Assembly (NCBI GenBank): GCA_964651515.1
Contig: CAZYYB010000003.1
Coordinates: forward strand, 1 to 64,000
Direction of reading: 5' to 3'
Origin: BOG-1184 sp964651515
GTDB lineage: Bacteria > Fibrobacterota > Chitinivibrionia > Chitinivibrionales > Chitinispirillaceae
Length of the DNA: 64,000 bases
Below are positions 1 to 8,808 of this stretch, piece by piece (positions within the stretch are counted from its first letter, which is position 1; each line of letters starts with the position of its first letter). The position numbers were made by a program, and so were the translations under genes. The notes beneath the pieces are model-generated. The model was given only the letters and a program-made list of their open reading frames with translations, searched no databases and was not told where the DNA came from.

Positions 1-1
1 C

Positions 2-52
2 AAGGCCGGGAACATCGAGCGGCGGATGAAGGTGATCTTGAACCGACAGTGA
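2..52 (+). CDS. C-terminal end of an unidentified protein (partial)
   Basis: An open frame enters from the left edge and ends at a TGA; its last residues are KAGNIERRMKVILNRQ. Only 16 codons are visible, so no family can be assigned. It is called coding because it is followed within 15 bases by a strong hairpin, as expected at the end of a transcription unit. The fragment is basic and looks like a helical C-terminus. Frame choice is the main uncertainty. Confidence 0.45.
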   Translation, partial: KAGNIERRMKVILNRQ

Positions 53-66
53 AAAGTGAAGTTACT

Positions 67-104
67 CAGATGGGGGCACCACCTTTCGGTGGGGCCCCCA
101 TCTG
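67..104 (+). terminator. Strong 17-bp hairpin after the partial upstream gene
   Basis: Arms 67-83 and 88-104 are complementary at 16 of 17 positions around a TTTC loop. The flank downstream is not T-rich, so it is not a perfect intrinsic terminator, but its position straight after the stop codon and its stability suggest 3'-end formation or mRNA protection. Confidence 0.6.
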
Positions 105-359
105 ATCTTGATGGTGAAAGCAAGGTTCCCCTTCTTATTTCGGGCGGTGTCTGCTGGTTTATCCCCTTTTTCATCATCTTGCAATGGTCGAAGAGCGTAA
201 GTTGCATATCCGACTTCACCGAGTCGACCAGATTATACACCGTGGCGGTAATATCCTTCCCCCTTCAGGTTTAAGGCTTCGAACTTGATCCATTTTCTTT
301 TTTTCCTTCCCTATCATCCCTCATCCTTCATCCCCCATTCCCGGTTCTTCAGCCATCCC

Positions 360-388
360 TTGACCTGCACCGCCATATCGGTTATATT
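360..388 (+). promoter_or_regulatory. Candidate sigma70 promoter for the PHP-manC-lpxB operon
   Basis: TTGACC (360-365) and TATATT (383-388) are separated by 17 bases, each one mismatch from consensus. Transcription would start near 395, giving a 5' leader of about 48 bases before the ATG at 443. The rest of 105-442 holds no convincing coding region. This is pattern-based only. Confidence 0.45.
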
Positions 389-442
389 CTCTATTCTGAT
401 ATCTAAAATCACCTTAAACCCATTTACCATGAATGCGATAGG

Positions 443-1309
443 ATGCAGACAGCACCGGAAACAGCAAGGAGATATGTAGACCTTCATATTCATACGATAC
501 ACTCTGATGGTTCCAGTACGGTGGAAGAAGTGTTTGATGCAGCCTCAAAGAAGGGGCTTGCGGCTATTGCCATCACCGATCATGATTGTGTCGATGCGTA
601 TCCGGGCGCCTTTGAGCTTGGGTTACGCCTGGGTATCGAGGTAATCCCCGGTCTTGAGCTCTCCAGCGAGATCGAAGGGACGGACCTTCATATACTCGGC
701 TATTTTATCGATATCACTAACGCCACCCTGCAGCACAAGCTCGGCGAAATGAAGGAGGCCCGCTACCTCCGGGCCCGCAAAATCGTCGAGAATTTGAATC
801 GCCAGGGGCTCGATTTGCGCTTCGAGACCGTGCTTGCGACGGCCGGTATAGGCGCGATAGGACGGCCACACATCGCCGCCGCGCTTCTGAAGGAGGAGCT
901 CGTCTACTCTTTCAGGGAGGCATTCGACCGGTACCTCGGCTACGGGCTTCCCGCCTACGTGGAAAAGTATAAAATGCAGCCCGGTGAGGTCTTCGACCTG
1001 GTCAAACAGGCGGGCGGCGTCCCGGTGCTTGCCCATCCCGGAGTGACCGGGATAGACGACCGGATCCCTGAATTCGTCCGCGCCGGGGTTCAGGGCATCG
1101 AAGTCTACCACACGGAACACTCCCCCGCGAATCAGCAGAATTACATAAAAATCGCCCGGCGGAACGGGCTGGCGATCACCGGCGGGTCGGATTTTCACAA
1201 CAGCAGCCATAACAAGTCCGAGATCGGCACACCGAAAGTACCCTACAGCGCCGTACGGAGTCTGAAGGAAAAGCTGGGAATAGCCGCCAGACAGGAGTTC
1301 CCTGCATGA
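443..1309 (+). CDS. PHP-domain phosphoesterase (RNase AM / nucleoside bisphosphate phosphatase type)
   Basis: The 288-residue protein starts with the PHP metal-site motif HIHTIHSDGS (about residues 15-24), followed by AITDHDCVD (about 42-50), an HPG segment near 194 and a late GGSDFH motif (about 250-255). This set is typical of the TrpH/YciV group, metal-dependent enzymes that hydrolyse 3',5'-nucleoside bisphosphates and trim RNA 5' ends. Length matches the family (280-295). The ATG at 443 is used because no other in-frame start precedes the HxH motif; the AAGGAG at 463-468 lies inside the gene. The stop overlaps the next start by four bases (ATGA), so it is probably co-translated with manC. 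The exact substrate cannot be read from sequence. Confidence 0.85.
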   Translation: MQTAPETARRYVDLHIHTIHSDGSSTVEEVFDAASKKGLAAIAITDHDCVDAYPGAFELGLRLGIEVIPGLELSSEIEGTDLHILGYFIDITNATLQHKLGEMKEARYLRARKIVENLNRQGLDLRFETVLATAGIGAIGRPHIAAALLKEELVYSFREAFDRYLGYGLPAYVEKYKMQPGEVFDLVKQAGGVPVLAHPGVTGIDDRIPEFVRAGVQGIEVYHTEHSPANQQNYIKIARRNGLAITGGSDFHNSSHNKSEIGTPKVPYSAVRSLKEKLGIAARQEFPA

Positions 1310-2391
1310 AAAACATCGTTCCCGTCATTCTTGCCGGCGGCATCGGCGAGCGTTTCTGGCCGCTCTCGCGTTCATCGCGTCCCAAACAGCTTTTGCCCCT
1401 TATTTCGCGACGGACCATGGTCGAGGAGACCTTTGCCCGGACCCGCGCGATAGCCTCCAAGGGGATACCGCCGCTGGTGATCACGAGCGGACGGATCGCC
1501 GGACAGATGAAGAAGGTGCTTTCAAAAAAGTGGAAGTACGACCTGATCGTTGAACCGGTAGGTAAAAATACCGCTCCGGCGCTCGCCCTTGCCGCCGCCT
1601 GGATCGAGGCGCGCCATGGCGAATCGATCATGGCCGCACTACCGGCAGATCACCTGATCGAGCCGCAGAACGCCTACCTCAAGGCCCTGCGGTATGCCTG
1701 CGAACTGGCCGACCGGGAGAATAATCTCATTGTTTTTGCCGTTTCGCCGACACGGCCCGAAACCGGCTACGGGTACCTCCAGCTCGACAAGGGGAGGGGC
1801 GCGAAGAACGGGGTCCGGTGGCACGGGGTATCGCGCTTCATCGAAAAACCCGACGCCGCTTCCGCCGCTTCCTACTGCCGCAAAAAAAACTATCGCTGGA
1901 ACAGCGGCATGTTCGTCTGGAAGACCTCGGTCCTTCTTGAAGAGGTTCGGCAATATCTTCCGGGGCTCCACGCGCAGGTGCTGGAAGCGGCGCGTGGAAA
2001 GTTTTCGGCCGGAGCGCTCTTGCAATTTTATAACGGTGCGGAAAAGGAGTCCATCGACTACGGGATCATGGAGCGTTCGAAGCGGGTGAGTGCGGTAGCC
2101 GGTGAGTTCTCCTGGGACGATATCGGATCCTGGGAGGCGATGTCCCGCATTTATGGCGTCGATGCGACCGGCACGACGGTTGCAGGAGACCACCTGTTCC
2201 AGCAGGCGTGCACCGGAAGCATCCTCATCAACCGTTCCTCCCTCGCCGTCGCCGCGATCGGCTGCAAAGACATCGCCCTCATCGCCACCGACGACGCGAT
2301 TCTCGCGGTCTCGCGCGCCATGCTGCCCGAACTTAAAAAGTACCTCGCCGCCATGAAAAGTTCGGGGACGCTCCCCACCCGGCTGTTTTAG
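1306..2391 (+). CDS. manC: Mannose-1-phosphate guanylyltransferase
   Basis: This enzyme makes GDP-mannose from mannose 1-phosphate and GTP, the donor for mannose-containing polysaccharides. The N-terminus carries the nucleotidyltransferase signature LAGGIGERFWPLSR, then PKQLLPL, and the FIEKP segment that closes the sugar pocket. At 361 residues it is the short single-domain form and lacks the C-terminal cupin isomerase domain of bifunctional ManC/AlgA. It overlaps the PHP gene by four bases and is followed six bases later by lpxB, so all three are one operon. Placement near exopolysaccharide genes fits its role. Confidence 0.9.
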   Translation: MKNIVPVILAGGIGERFWPLSRSSRPKQLLPLISRRTMVEETFARTRAIASKGIPPLVITSGRIAGQMKKVLSKKWKYDLIVEPVGKNTAPALALAAAWIEARHGESIMAALPADHLIEPQNAYLKALRYACELADRENNLIVFAVSPTRPETGYGYLQLDKGRGAKNGVRWHGVSRFIEKPDAASAASYCRKKNYRWNSGMFVWKTSVLLEEVRQYLPGLHAQVLEAARGKFSAGALLQFYNGAEKESIDYGIMERSKRVSAVAGEFSWDDIGSWEAMSRIYGVDATGTTVAGDHLFQQACTGSILINRSSLAVAAIGCKDIALIATDDAILAVSRAMLPELKKYLAAMKSSGTLPTRLF

Positions 2392-2397
2392 GTCGCC

Positions 2398-3549
2398 ATG
2401 CCTGAGCGCTCCCTCATGTTTATTGCGGGCGACCCGTCCGGCGATGAGCATACCGGTGCAATAATCCGCCGGTTGCACGATGAGTTGCCCGGCGCCGATC
2501 TCTGGGGGATCGGCGGGAGTGCGATGGAGCGTGAAGGATTCAGGCCGGTCATGCCCTTTGCCCCCTTCAACCGGATGGGCTACCTGGAAGTCATCAGGCA
2601 CCTCGCTTTCTTCCTGAATGCGCGCAAGACCCTCGTGGCAATGATGCGGAAAAAAAAGCCCGACGTGCTCGTCTGCGTCGACTACTCCGGATTCAATATT
2701 CCCATGATGAAGGCCGCCGCCGGAATGGGTATCCCGGTCGTCTGGTACATTACCCCGATGGTGTGGGCCTGGAAAAGAAAGAAGGCGGCCGTGCTGGGCG
2801 CCTACGCCTCCCATATTGCGGTTATCTTTCCCTTCGAAGCCCCTTATTTTTCCCGGTATCGCGCACCGGTCACCTTTGTCGGCAACCCGACGGTCGAGGC
2901 GATGGCATCGAAGGGGCTCTTCGCCGAAGCACCGCGGAAGCACCCCGGCTCCGCGCGGTTCAGGCTTGCAATCATTCCCGGCAGCCGGCGCCAGGAGATC
3001 GAACACCTGCTTCCCGCGATGATCGAAGCCTTTTTGCTGCTGCGAAAACGGTACCCCCAGGTGAGCGCCGTCGTCTCACGCTACCATACCCTGCCCGGAG
3101 AGCTTTACCGAAGCCTTATCGGCGAAGCTCCGGTAGACCTGTTCGAGGGAGCGCTCGGCGAGCTGCTCGGCCGGTCCGACTGCGCCGTCGTCACCTCGGG
3201 TACCGCCACGCTCGAAACCGCGCTCCTCGGGATTCCGCACGTCATTACCTATCGCACCTCGCCGGTCACCTTTGCGATTGCAAAACGCCTGGTGAAGATT
3301 CCGCGTATCGGGCTTCCCAATATCATTGCCGGAGAGGGTATCGTGCCGGAGTGCATCCAGGACGATGCTGTCGCGCCGAACCTGGCGCGGCAGCTCGGGC
3401 GATTCATCGACGAGCCGGCGGTGTACGATACGACGGTCGGGCGGCTTATTTCGCTCCGGGAAAACCTGGGTGAAAAAAAACCGTCGGAGGAAATGGTCCG
3501 TATTCTGAAAAACAGCATGGCCGGCCGGCTTGAAAACGAAGCTGCCTGA
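2398..3549 (+). CDS. lpxB: Lipid-A-disaccharide synthase
   Basis: A GT19 family glycosyltransferase that joins UDP-2,3-diacylglucosamine to lipid X to form the lipid A disaccharide on the inner face of the inner membrane. The start has the family motif IAGDPSGDEHTGAIIRRL; further on come CVDYSGFNI, the YITPMVWAWK segment, IIPGSRRQEIEHLLPAM and SGTATLETALLGIPHVITYR. Its 383 residues match the usual 375-390. It is the third gene of the operon with manC. It shows that the organism makes lipid A. No other lpx genes are in the window. Confidence 0.95.
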   Translation: MPERSLMFIAGDPSGDEHTGAIIRRLHDELPGADLWGIGGSAMEREGFRPVMPFAPFNRMGYLEVIRHLAFFLNARKTLVAMMRKKKPDVLVCVDYSGFNIPMMKAAAGMGIPVVWYITPMVWAWKRKKAAVLGAYASHIAVIFPFEAPYFSRYRAPVTFVGNPTVEAMASKGLFAEAPRKHPGSARFRLAIIPGSRRQEIEHLLPAMIEAFLLLRKRYPQVSAVVSRYHTLPGELYRSLIGEAPVDLFEGALGELLGRSDCAVVTSGTATLETALLGIPHVITYRTSPVTFAIAKRLVKIPRIGLPNIIAGEGIVPECIQDDAVAPNLARQLGRFIDEPAVYDTTVGRLISLRENLGEKKPSEEMVRILKNSMAGRLENEAA

Positions 3550-3703
3550 AGTTCATTGATCTGCAATATGCCTTGAATCATTTATGGCGTTTCTGTGTTT
3601 TTCGTGGGTAGCCCCCACAGGTTGTGCACCCGATAGGTCCTGAGCGGGAGAAGACGCGTTTGACGCAATTAGAGACATATAAAGACGGGCGTATCCGAAG
3701 CTA

Positions 3704-5034
3704 ATGAAAAACGGTACCGATTCCCGATTGCGGGTGCTGACGGTTGCAGCAATTCTCCTGGGACTATTCAGGCTGCGAAGTTTTTTACGATATCAACAAA
3801 TATTCCGTTGAAATCCCCTTCTGGGATCAGAGGGGGATTTAGATAATGTTTTTTCCAGCCACACACCATCTGGCAGGTATTCTCGTATCCACAAGGCCCG
3901 AATCGCATGGGGTTAGGGCTCCTGCCGACAGAACTTGTCAATGATTTGAGCGGGTGGAACCAACGGACGCAATGCTTTCTCATCGGCGGAGTCATTTGCA
4001 GTGCCGCTATGACGGTCCTGTGGTTGCAACGCCGATTATCAGGAAGTCTGCAATGGCATGATGTCCCGCCCATACTTATGATCCTTTCCATGCAACAATT
4101 TGAAATATATGCCGGTTCCCCCAGTTTGTCGCACGGAGCACTGCCGATTCTGCTGATAATGCTGATGGCCATAGCATGGACCCAGGAACGGATCCGGCTG
4201 CGCTATGCGTGTGTTCTGATAATCAATTTTCTCTCTATTTACACAGGCTACGGTGTCTTCGTCGGTATACTTACGCCGCTTCTGCTGATTATCGACTGCT
4301 GCCGAGCCGTTAAAAACAGAGACCTGAGACGAGTTACATTGGCATTGCCAGCTGCCGGGATTTCGCTTGTCAGTATCCGATATTTTTTCATCATTACAGG
4401 TTTCAGCTGGCTGCACCAGTCTCTCGGGATTTAAGTGGTACCTCTACCCTTTATTTATGGCGGTCCAATTGTCCTTGGTTATTCTTCCCGGCCACTTTTA
4501 CAGTATTTACGGGGTTATCACAGGTTTAGCGGTGCTCGCGGTGTTTCTTTCCATGCTCGTCGCCTCAGGTTTTCGAATGGTTTTAACAAAAACGATTCAG
4601 CCGTCGACCGGATCGTGTTTTTTCTCATAGCCTATACGCTCATATATGTCGCCAATTGCGCGGTCGGACGCATGTGTATAGGCCTTTGCGGCGCACCTGC
4701 CTCCCGGTATGTACCGTTATTAATGCCCGAGGTTGTCGGCGCTTATTTATTCCTGATAAGTCGCTTTCCATGGCCGGATCATCGCGTTATCATATCGATA
4801 TTCTTGTACATGACACTATTCACGGCAATCCCGGACTGGCAGGTGAAGCGGGCGAGACTTTATGCAAAAGGAAAACCAGCCGGGGTCGGCGCCTATCGTC
4901 TGACATCAAGCATCGCTCAGGCGGATTCGCTTTCCGGTTTTAACATCCATCCAAATCCTTTGGAAACCGATCTTGAGGGTAAGCTGGAATGGCTTCGCGG
5001 GCATCATTACAGCCTCTTCAGGCATATACGGTGA
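3704..5034 (+). pseudogene. Multi-frameshifted polytopic membrane protein (glycosyltransferase-like) remnant
   Basis: A single protein of roughly 440 residues can be followed only by changing frame four times. It starts with an ATG at 3704, moves to the frame containing VEIPFWDQRG near 3807, then to the frame with TIWQVFSYPQGPNRMGLG from about 3850, shifts near 4395-4410 (SGFKWYLYPLFMAVQLS), and shifts back near 4580-4620 to the segment ending WLRGHHYSLFRHIR. An in-frame TAG lies at about 3838. Long hydrophobic stretches and the WDQ...GPNRMGLG start resemble uncharacterised multi-span GT-C-like membrane proteins of polysaccharide loci. Intact genes on both sides argue against general sequencing error. 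It was probably part of the surface polysaccharide set. Confidence 0.75.
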
Positions 5035-5154
5035 ACGTTACGAGTACCGGCAATTCCCGCCTCATCCGTTTTGTCGAGTCAGACGCAGGGAATATCGCAG
5101 ATGCGTACGGGCTTCAGTGAGTCCGCATATCGCGTTGAAGTATTTTTAGCCATC

Positions 5155-5973
5155 ATGAAGCGAAAACTCGATTATCTCCAGGCGAAAAAAAGAAACCTTG
5201 ACCCGATCACCATGATCACCGCCTATGATTTCCCGATGGCCCGTCTGGCCGATGAAGCGGGAATTGATGCAGTTCTCGTGGGCGATAGTGTCGGCACCAA
5301 TGTGCTGGGATACGCGAGTGAGCGTGAAGTCACGGTCGCCGATATGGTTCACCATACCGCCGCAGCGGCCCGCGGGATAAAAAATGCCTTCCTGCTTGCT
5401 GATCTGCCCTTTCAATCGGCAGAATCACCTTCAGACGCCGAAATAAATGCACGGTGCCTCCTTGGCGCAGGAGCGGAGGCGGTAAAAATTGAAGGCGGGG
5501 CGGAAAAAGGTGAAATTATCGCCTGTCTGGCGAATAAAGGAATATCCGTTTGTGCCCATATCGGCTATAATCCTCAGCTGCACGGAATGAAACCGAGGGT
5601 TTTCGGGGCTACGGTGGATGAGGCGCGCCTTCTGGTGGCGAGTGCCCGGAAACTGGAAGCGGCGGGGGCCGGCCTTATTGTTCTGGAGAAAGTCTGTGAG
5701 GAAGTTGCCGGCATCATTTCGCAAATGCTCCGGATTCCAACCATCGGGATCGGGAGCGGTCGTTTATGCGACGGCCAGGTGCTGGTCATGCATGATGTGC
5801 TTGGAATGTCCGGCAAAACATTCAGGCATGCCAGGAGTTTTATCAATCTTCGGGAGCTGACGCTCGGAGCAATTAAGGCTTACCGATCAGCGGTCGAAAC
5901 CCGGGGATTCCCCGGGGAAAAAAACGTTCACCATATGAATCCTGAGGTATTTGCCCGATTGCAGATATCCTGA
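5155..5973 (+). CDS. panB: 3-methyl-2-oxobutanoate hydroxymethyltransferase
   Basis: First committed enzyme of pantothenate synthesis, transferring a hydroxymethyl group from methylene-tetrahydrofolate to 2-oxoisovalerate. Seen are ITMITAYDFPMARLADEAGID, then VLVGDSVGTNVLGY with the metal-binding Asp, the VKIEGG strand and IGIGSGRLCDGQVLVMHDVLG. The open frame extends 28 codons upstream, but the family starts at MKRKLDYLQAKK, so the ATG at 5155 is chosen, giving 272 residues (usual 260-280). There is no strong ribosome-binding site. It sits alone between a pseudogene and the export operon; panE is 36 kb away at 41237. Its substrate 2-oxoisovalerate is made by the ilv pathway. Confidence 0.93.
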   Translation: MKRKLDYLQAKKRNLDPITMITAYDFPMARLADEAGIDAVLVGDSVGTNVLGYASEREVTVADMVHHTAAAARGIKNAFLLADLPFQSAESPSDAEINARCLLGAGAEAVKIEGGAEKGEIIACLANKGISVCAHIGYNPQLHGMKPRVFGATVDEARLLVASARKLEAAGAGLIVLEKVCEEVAGIISQMLRIPTIGIGSGRLCDGQVLVMHDVLGMSGKTFRHARSFINLRELTLGAIKAYRSAVETRGFPGEKNVHHMNPEVFARLQIS

Positions 5974-6214
5974 TGCCCCTCCTATTATTTTATTTTAAAG
6001 AAGGGACTCCTCCTGCAATTTTTAATATTTCAAGTGCGTATTACAAATTGGGCTTATTCCGAAAATTTTGAAGATGCGAAAAAGGCCGGAGTGCGTCATA
6101 ACATAAATAGTATTTTTTTAAATTCTTCTCGGGAAGAATCCTGCTCTGCACACCATCCACCAAGCAGGAAGAGATACACAAATTACATTTCATTGCGCCA
6201 CAAAGGGGATCTTT

Positions 6215-7369
6215 TTGGATAATTTCTTGTTATTCCTGTGGAAGCGACGCATGCTTATTGCAATTAACTTTATCGTCGTTCTCGCCATCGCCATCGTAAA
6301 TGCGTTCGTTCTTACCAAGCCAGAATACCGTTCGGAGATATCCTTCATGCCGTCGTCGGACGGGTCATCGAGCGCCCTTTCTTTTATCGGAATATCGATC
6401 CCATCCTTATCAGGAGGATCAATTCTTAACGAACAGGTTCCCATGGTATTTGAAAGCCATGACATTAAAAGACGCCTCATTGAGCAGTTTAATTTCTACA
6501 GGTTGTTCAAAATTGCAAATAAACGGGGCAAATTTGAGATGGCAATCAAACAGTTGAAGGACTACATTAAATTCGAGTCAAAGGAAATAGGGAGCATGGG
6601 ACTCGATAAAACGATCGGTTATTCAATTACCTGCTATCATCCTTCCGCGGATACGGCGAACATGATCTGTAAGTATGCATTTGCGCTCCTGGATTCCACC
6701 ATGAGGAATTTATCGGTTTCCCGTGCTCACGGAAATCGACTGTTCGTCGAGGATCAACTTCAATTGCATAAACAGGAGCTTGACAGCATTCAAAAAACAT
6801 TTCAGACCTTTCAAGTGGAGAACAAGGCATTTGTCGTACCCGAACAGATCAAGCTTTCCCTGAAAAATTATGCGGAAATTAAATCGGCCGCGATCTTGAA
6901 CGAACTTAAGATTAAATCACTGCAGGGAGAATTTCAGAACGGCCTCCCGGCACTCGATGAGCTGGAAAAAAATGAATCCGTATACAATCAGAAACTTTCG
7001 CAGATCGAATCCGGTGAGTCGCCCGATGTGGTTCCCAGCCTGGGGATGTCGGCTCGGCTTCTTCCGCTCTATACGAACCTCATGCGCGAGATGGAGGTCC
7101 AGGAACAGGTCATCCTCCTGCTTTCCCGCGAACTTGAAACTGCACGGATAGAAGAATCTAAAAACGTCTCGCCTCTTGTCGTCATTGATCACCCCTATGT
7201 CGCCGACTACAAGGCCAGGCCCAAACGGCTCCTGATGCTGTTGGAATTTTTATTGGTAGAGCATTTTTTTCTCCTGCTCCTGTTCGGGTACCAGTTCTAT
7301 TATTCCACCGTATTTTTAAAAAAAGAGGGCGTTCGATCATTCTTTCAAAAAATAAAGAGCGCCTCGTAA
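6215..7369 (+). CDS. Wzz-type polysaccharide chain-length / co-polymerase protein
   Basis: The 384-residue protein has a transmembrane helix near residues 14-33, a long periplasmic part that is largely helical (about 150-310) and a second helix near 345-365 preceded by the Pro-containing YKARPKRLL segment, the usual Wzz/PCP topology. Such proteins set polymer length in the Wzy-dependent pathway. The C-terminus has no tyrosine-kinase domain, unlike Wzc. The start is a TTG at 6215, supported by AAAGGGG at 6203-6209; the next ATG (6251) would cut into the first helix. It overlaps the next gene by one base (TAATG). The 241 bases upstream of it show nothing recognisable. Confidence 0.8.
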   Translation: MDNFLLFLWKRRMLIAINFIVVLAIAIVNAFVLTKPEYRSEISFMPSSDGSSSALSFIGISIPSLSGGSILNEQVPMVFESHDIKRRLIEQFNFYRLFKIANKRGKFEMAIKQLKDYIKFESKEIGSMGLDKTIGYSITCYHPSADTANMICKYAFALLDSTMRNLSVSRAHGNRLFVEDQLQLHKQELDSIQKTFQTFQVENKAFVVPEQIKLSLKNYAEIKSAAILNELKIKSLQGEFQNGLPALDELEKNESVYNQKLSQIESGESPDVVPSLGMSARLLPLYTNLMREMEVQEQVILLLSRELETARIEESKNVSPLVVIDHPYVADYKARPKRLLMLLEFLLVEHFFLLLLFGYQFYYSTVFLKKEGVRSFFQKIKSAS

Positions 7370-8778
7370 TGACCCGAATTCGTCGATGGCCGCACGAGGC
7401 GGGGATTTATTTTCCGCTTCTATTTTTTATCGTATTTGAGGTGTGGTGTTTTGCTGGCAATCATACCATCCTCATCGCACTGCTCCTCTGTGGCATGGCT
7501 GGAACGTTCTGCTGGATTTGGTTCCAGCATACAAAGGTCATCAGCGGGTTCGGCTTTCCACTTTTCGCGATGCTCATATTCGGCCCTACCTTTTTTTATA
7601 TTTTCGGCAAAGCCGCCGACTTCTATTTTTACGGTATGCTGTTCCTGGTTTTTCCACTAATTATTGCGGAGTATGTACAAAAGACGAGGACGAAATACAT
7701 TCCGGGAACCGGCAGCATTGCCATTATGATATTGGGTTTTATTGTTTCCCTTATTTATCAAACCATCGTTCATCGTGGAAACTATGATTATTCCCTGCAA
7801 GCTGACATGATGTTCATGCTGGCTCTTGCCGTCCTATTTATGATTTTTACATCGCTTGTTCTGGAATTTATTTCAATCCGCCAGATTCTCCTGGCACTCA
7901 CTCTGTCCGTTCTTCCTCTGTTAATTTTTTCACTGTATCACTGCTATGTTCATGGGGAGCTTGCTAAAGTTTTTGTTTTGCGATTCGGCGGCACCGATGC
8001 GCTGTTTAATCCGGATCTGGTGGCCCACATGCTTGATTTCTGCTTTCCTTTTGCCCTGTTCCTGGCTCTCGGTGAAAAAAAAATACCCATGAAAATCTTT
8101 TTATTACTGCTGTCGCTGACATATTGCATCTGCCTGTTCCTGACCGCCGCGCGAGGTGCTTTGCCGGGTCTTGCTGCCATTTTCCTGTTTTTTATGATTA
8201 AATCGCGTTCTCTGGTTGTCTGGATACTGGTCGGGGCATTAGCGATCTGCATTTTTGGCGCGGTAGGAGGCCGTGTTGCAAACCGGATCCTCAAGCCGAC
8301 CCGCATCGATCTCGCTTCCGATATAGGTCGTATCGAATTGCTTAAAACTGCACACGCCCTCTTGAAAGAAAATCATTATTCATTCGGAATAGGGTTCAAT
8401 AATTTTGAAAGTGAAAAATATCGCTTCGGTTTTTCCCGGGGTTTTGATGCCAAACGGAACCTTTCGTCTCATAATGCTTATTTAGAACTCTGGCTCGGCT
8501 GGGGCATTCTGGGCTTGCTGGGGTGGCTCAGCCTCCTGATCGGATCTTTTATCCGTCTCGCCCGGACAAAGTTACCGGTCGAGATGTGTCATTTCAAATG
8601 TGCGCTGATGTTCGCTCTGTTTGCTTTCATGGTACATAACCTTTTTGATTCCAACATCGGTTATTTCACCGTTATGATATGGGTCGTTGGGACATTGTCA
8701 TGCATGTCTTTCCTATCACGGCTGGATATCCGGAACACCGCCGGTGTCGGGACACCACTAACCAAGCCTGATTTTTAG
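7369..8778 (+). CDS. O-antigen polymerase/ligase-like membrane protein (Wzy_C type)
   Basis: A 469-residue polytopic protein with about ten to twelve hydrophobic segments. A large loop around residues 330-375 leads into the signature SSHNAYLELWLGWGILGLLGW, typical of the Wzy_C/RfaL superfamily. These proteins polymerise repeat units or ligate polymer to lipid at the periplasmic face. The ATG at 7369 overlaps the stop of the Wzz-like gene, and a Wza-like exporter follows 30 bases later, so polymerase is more likely than LPS ligase. Sequence alone cannot settle which. Confidence 0.8.
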   Translation: MTRIRRWPHEAGIYFPLLFFIVFEVWCFAGNHTILIALLLCGMAGTFCWIWFQHTKVISGFGFPLFAMLIFGPTFFYIFGKAADFYFYGMLFLVFPLIIAEYVQKTRTKYIPGTGSIAIMILGFIVSLIYQTIVHRGNYDYSLQADMMFMLALAVLFMIFTSLVLEFISIRQILLALTLSVLPLLIFSLYHCYVHGELAKVFVLRFGGTDALFNPDLVAHMLDFCFPFALFLALGEKKIPMKIFLLLLSLTYCICLFLTAARGALPGLAAIFLFFMIKSRSLVVWILVGALAICIFGAVGGRVANRILKPTRIDLASDIGRIELLKTAHALLKENHYSFGIGFNNFESEKYRFGFSRGFDAKRNLSSHNAYLELWLGWGILGLLGWLSLLIGSFIRLARTKLPVEMCHFKCALMFALFAFMVHNLFDSNIGYFTVMIWVVGTLSCMSFLSRLDIRNTAGVGTPLTKPDF

Positions 8779-8808
8779 CGGCGTTTTCATGACAGGAGAA
8801 CACGGTAC

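Noticed and set aside
5071..5154. N-terminal extension of panB
   Set aside because: No ribosome site and no family similarity; PanB proteins begin at the MKRKLDYLQ segment.
6034..6222. A 62-codon frame upstream of the Wzz-like gene
   Set aside because: No motif, no ribosome site and overlap with the TTG start of the Wzz-like gene.
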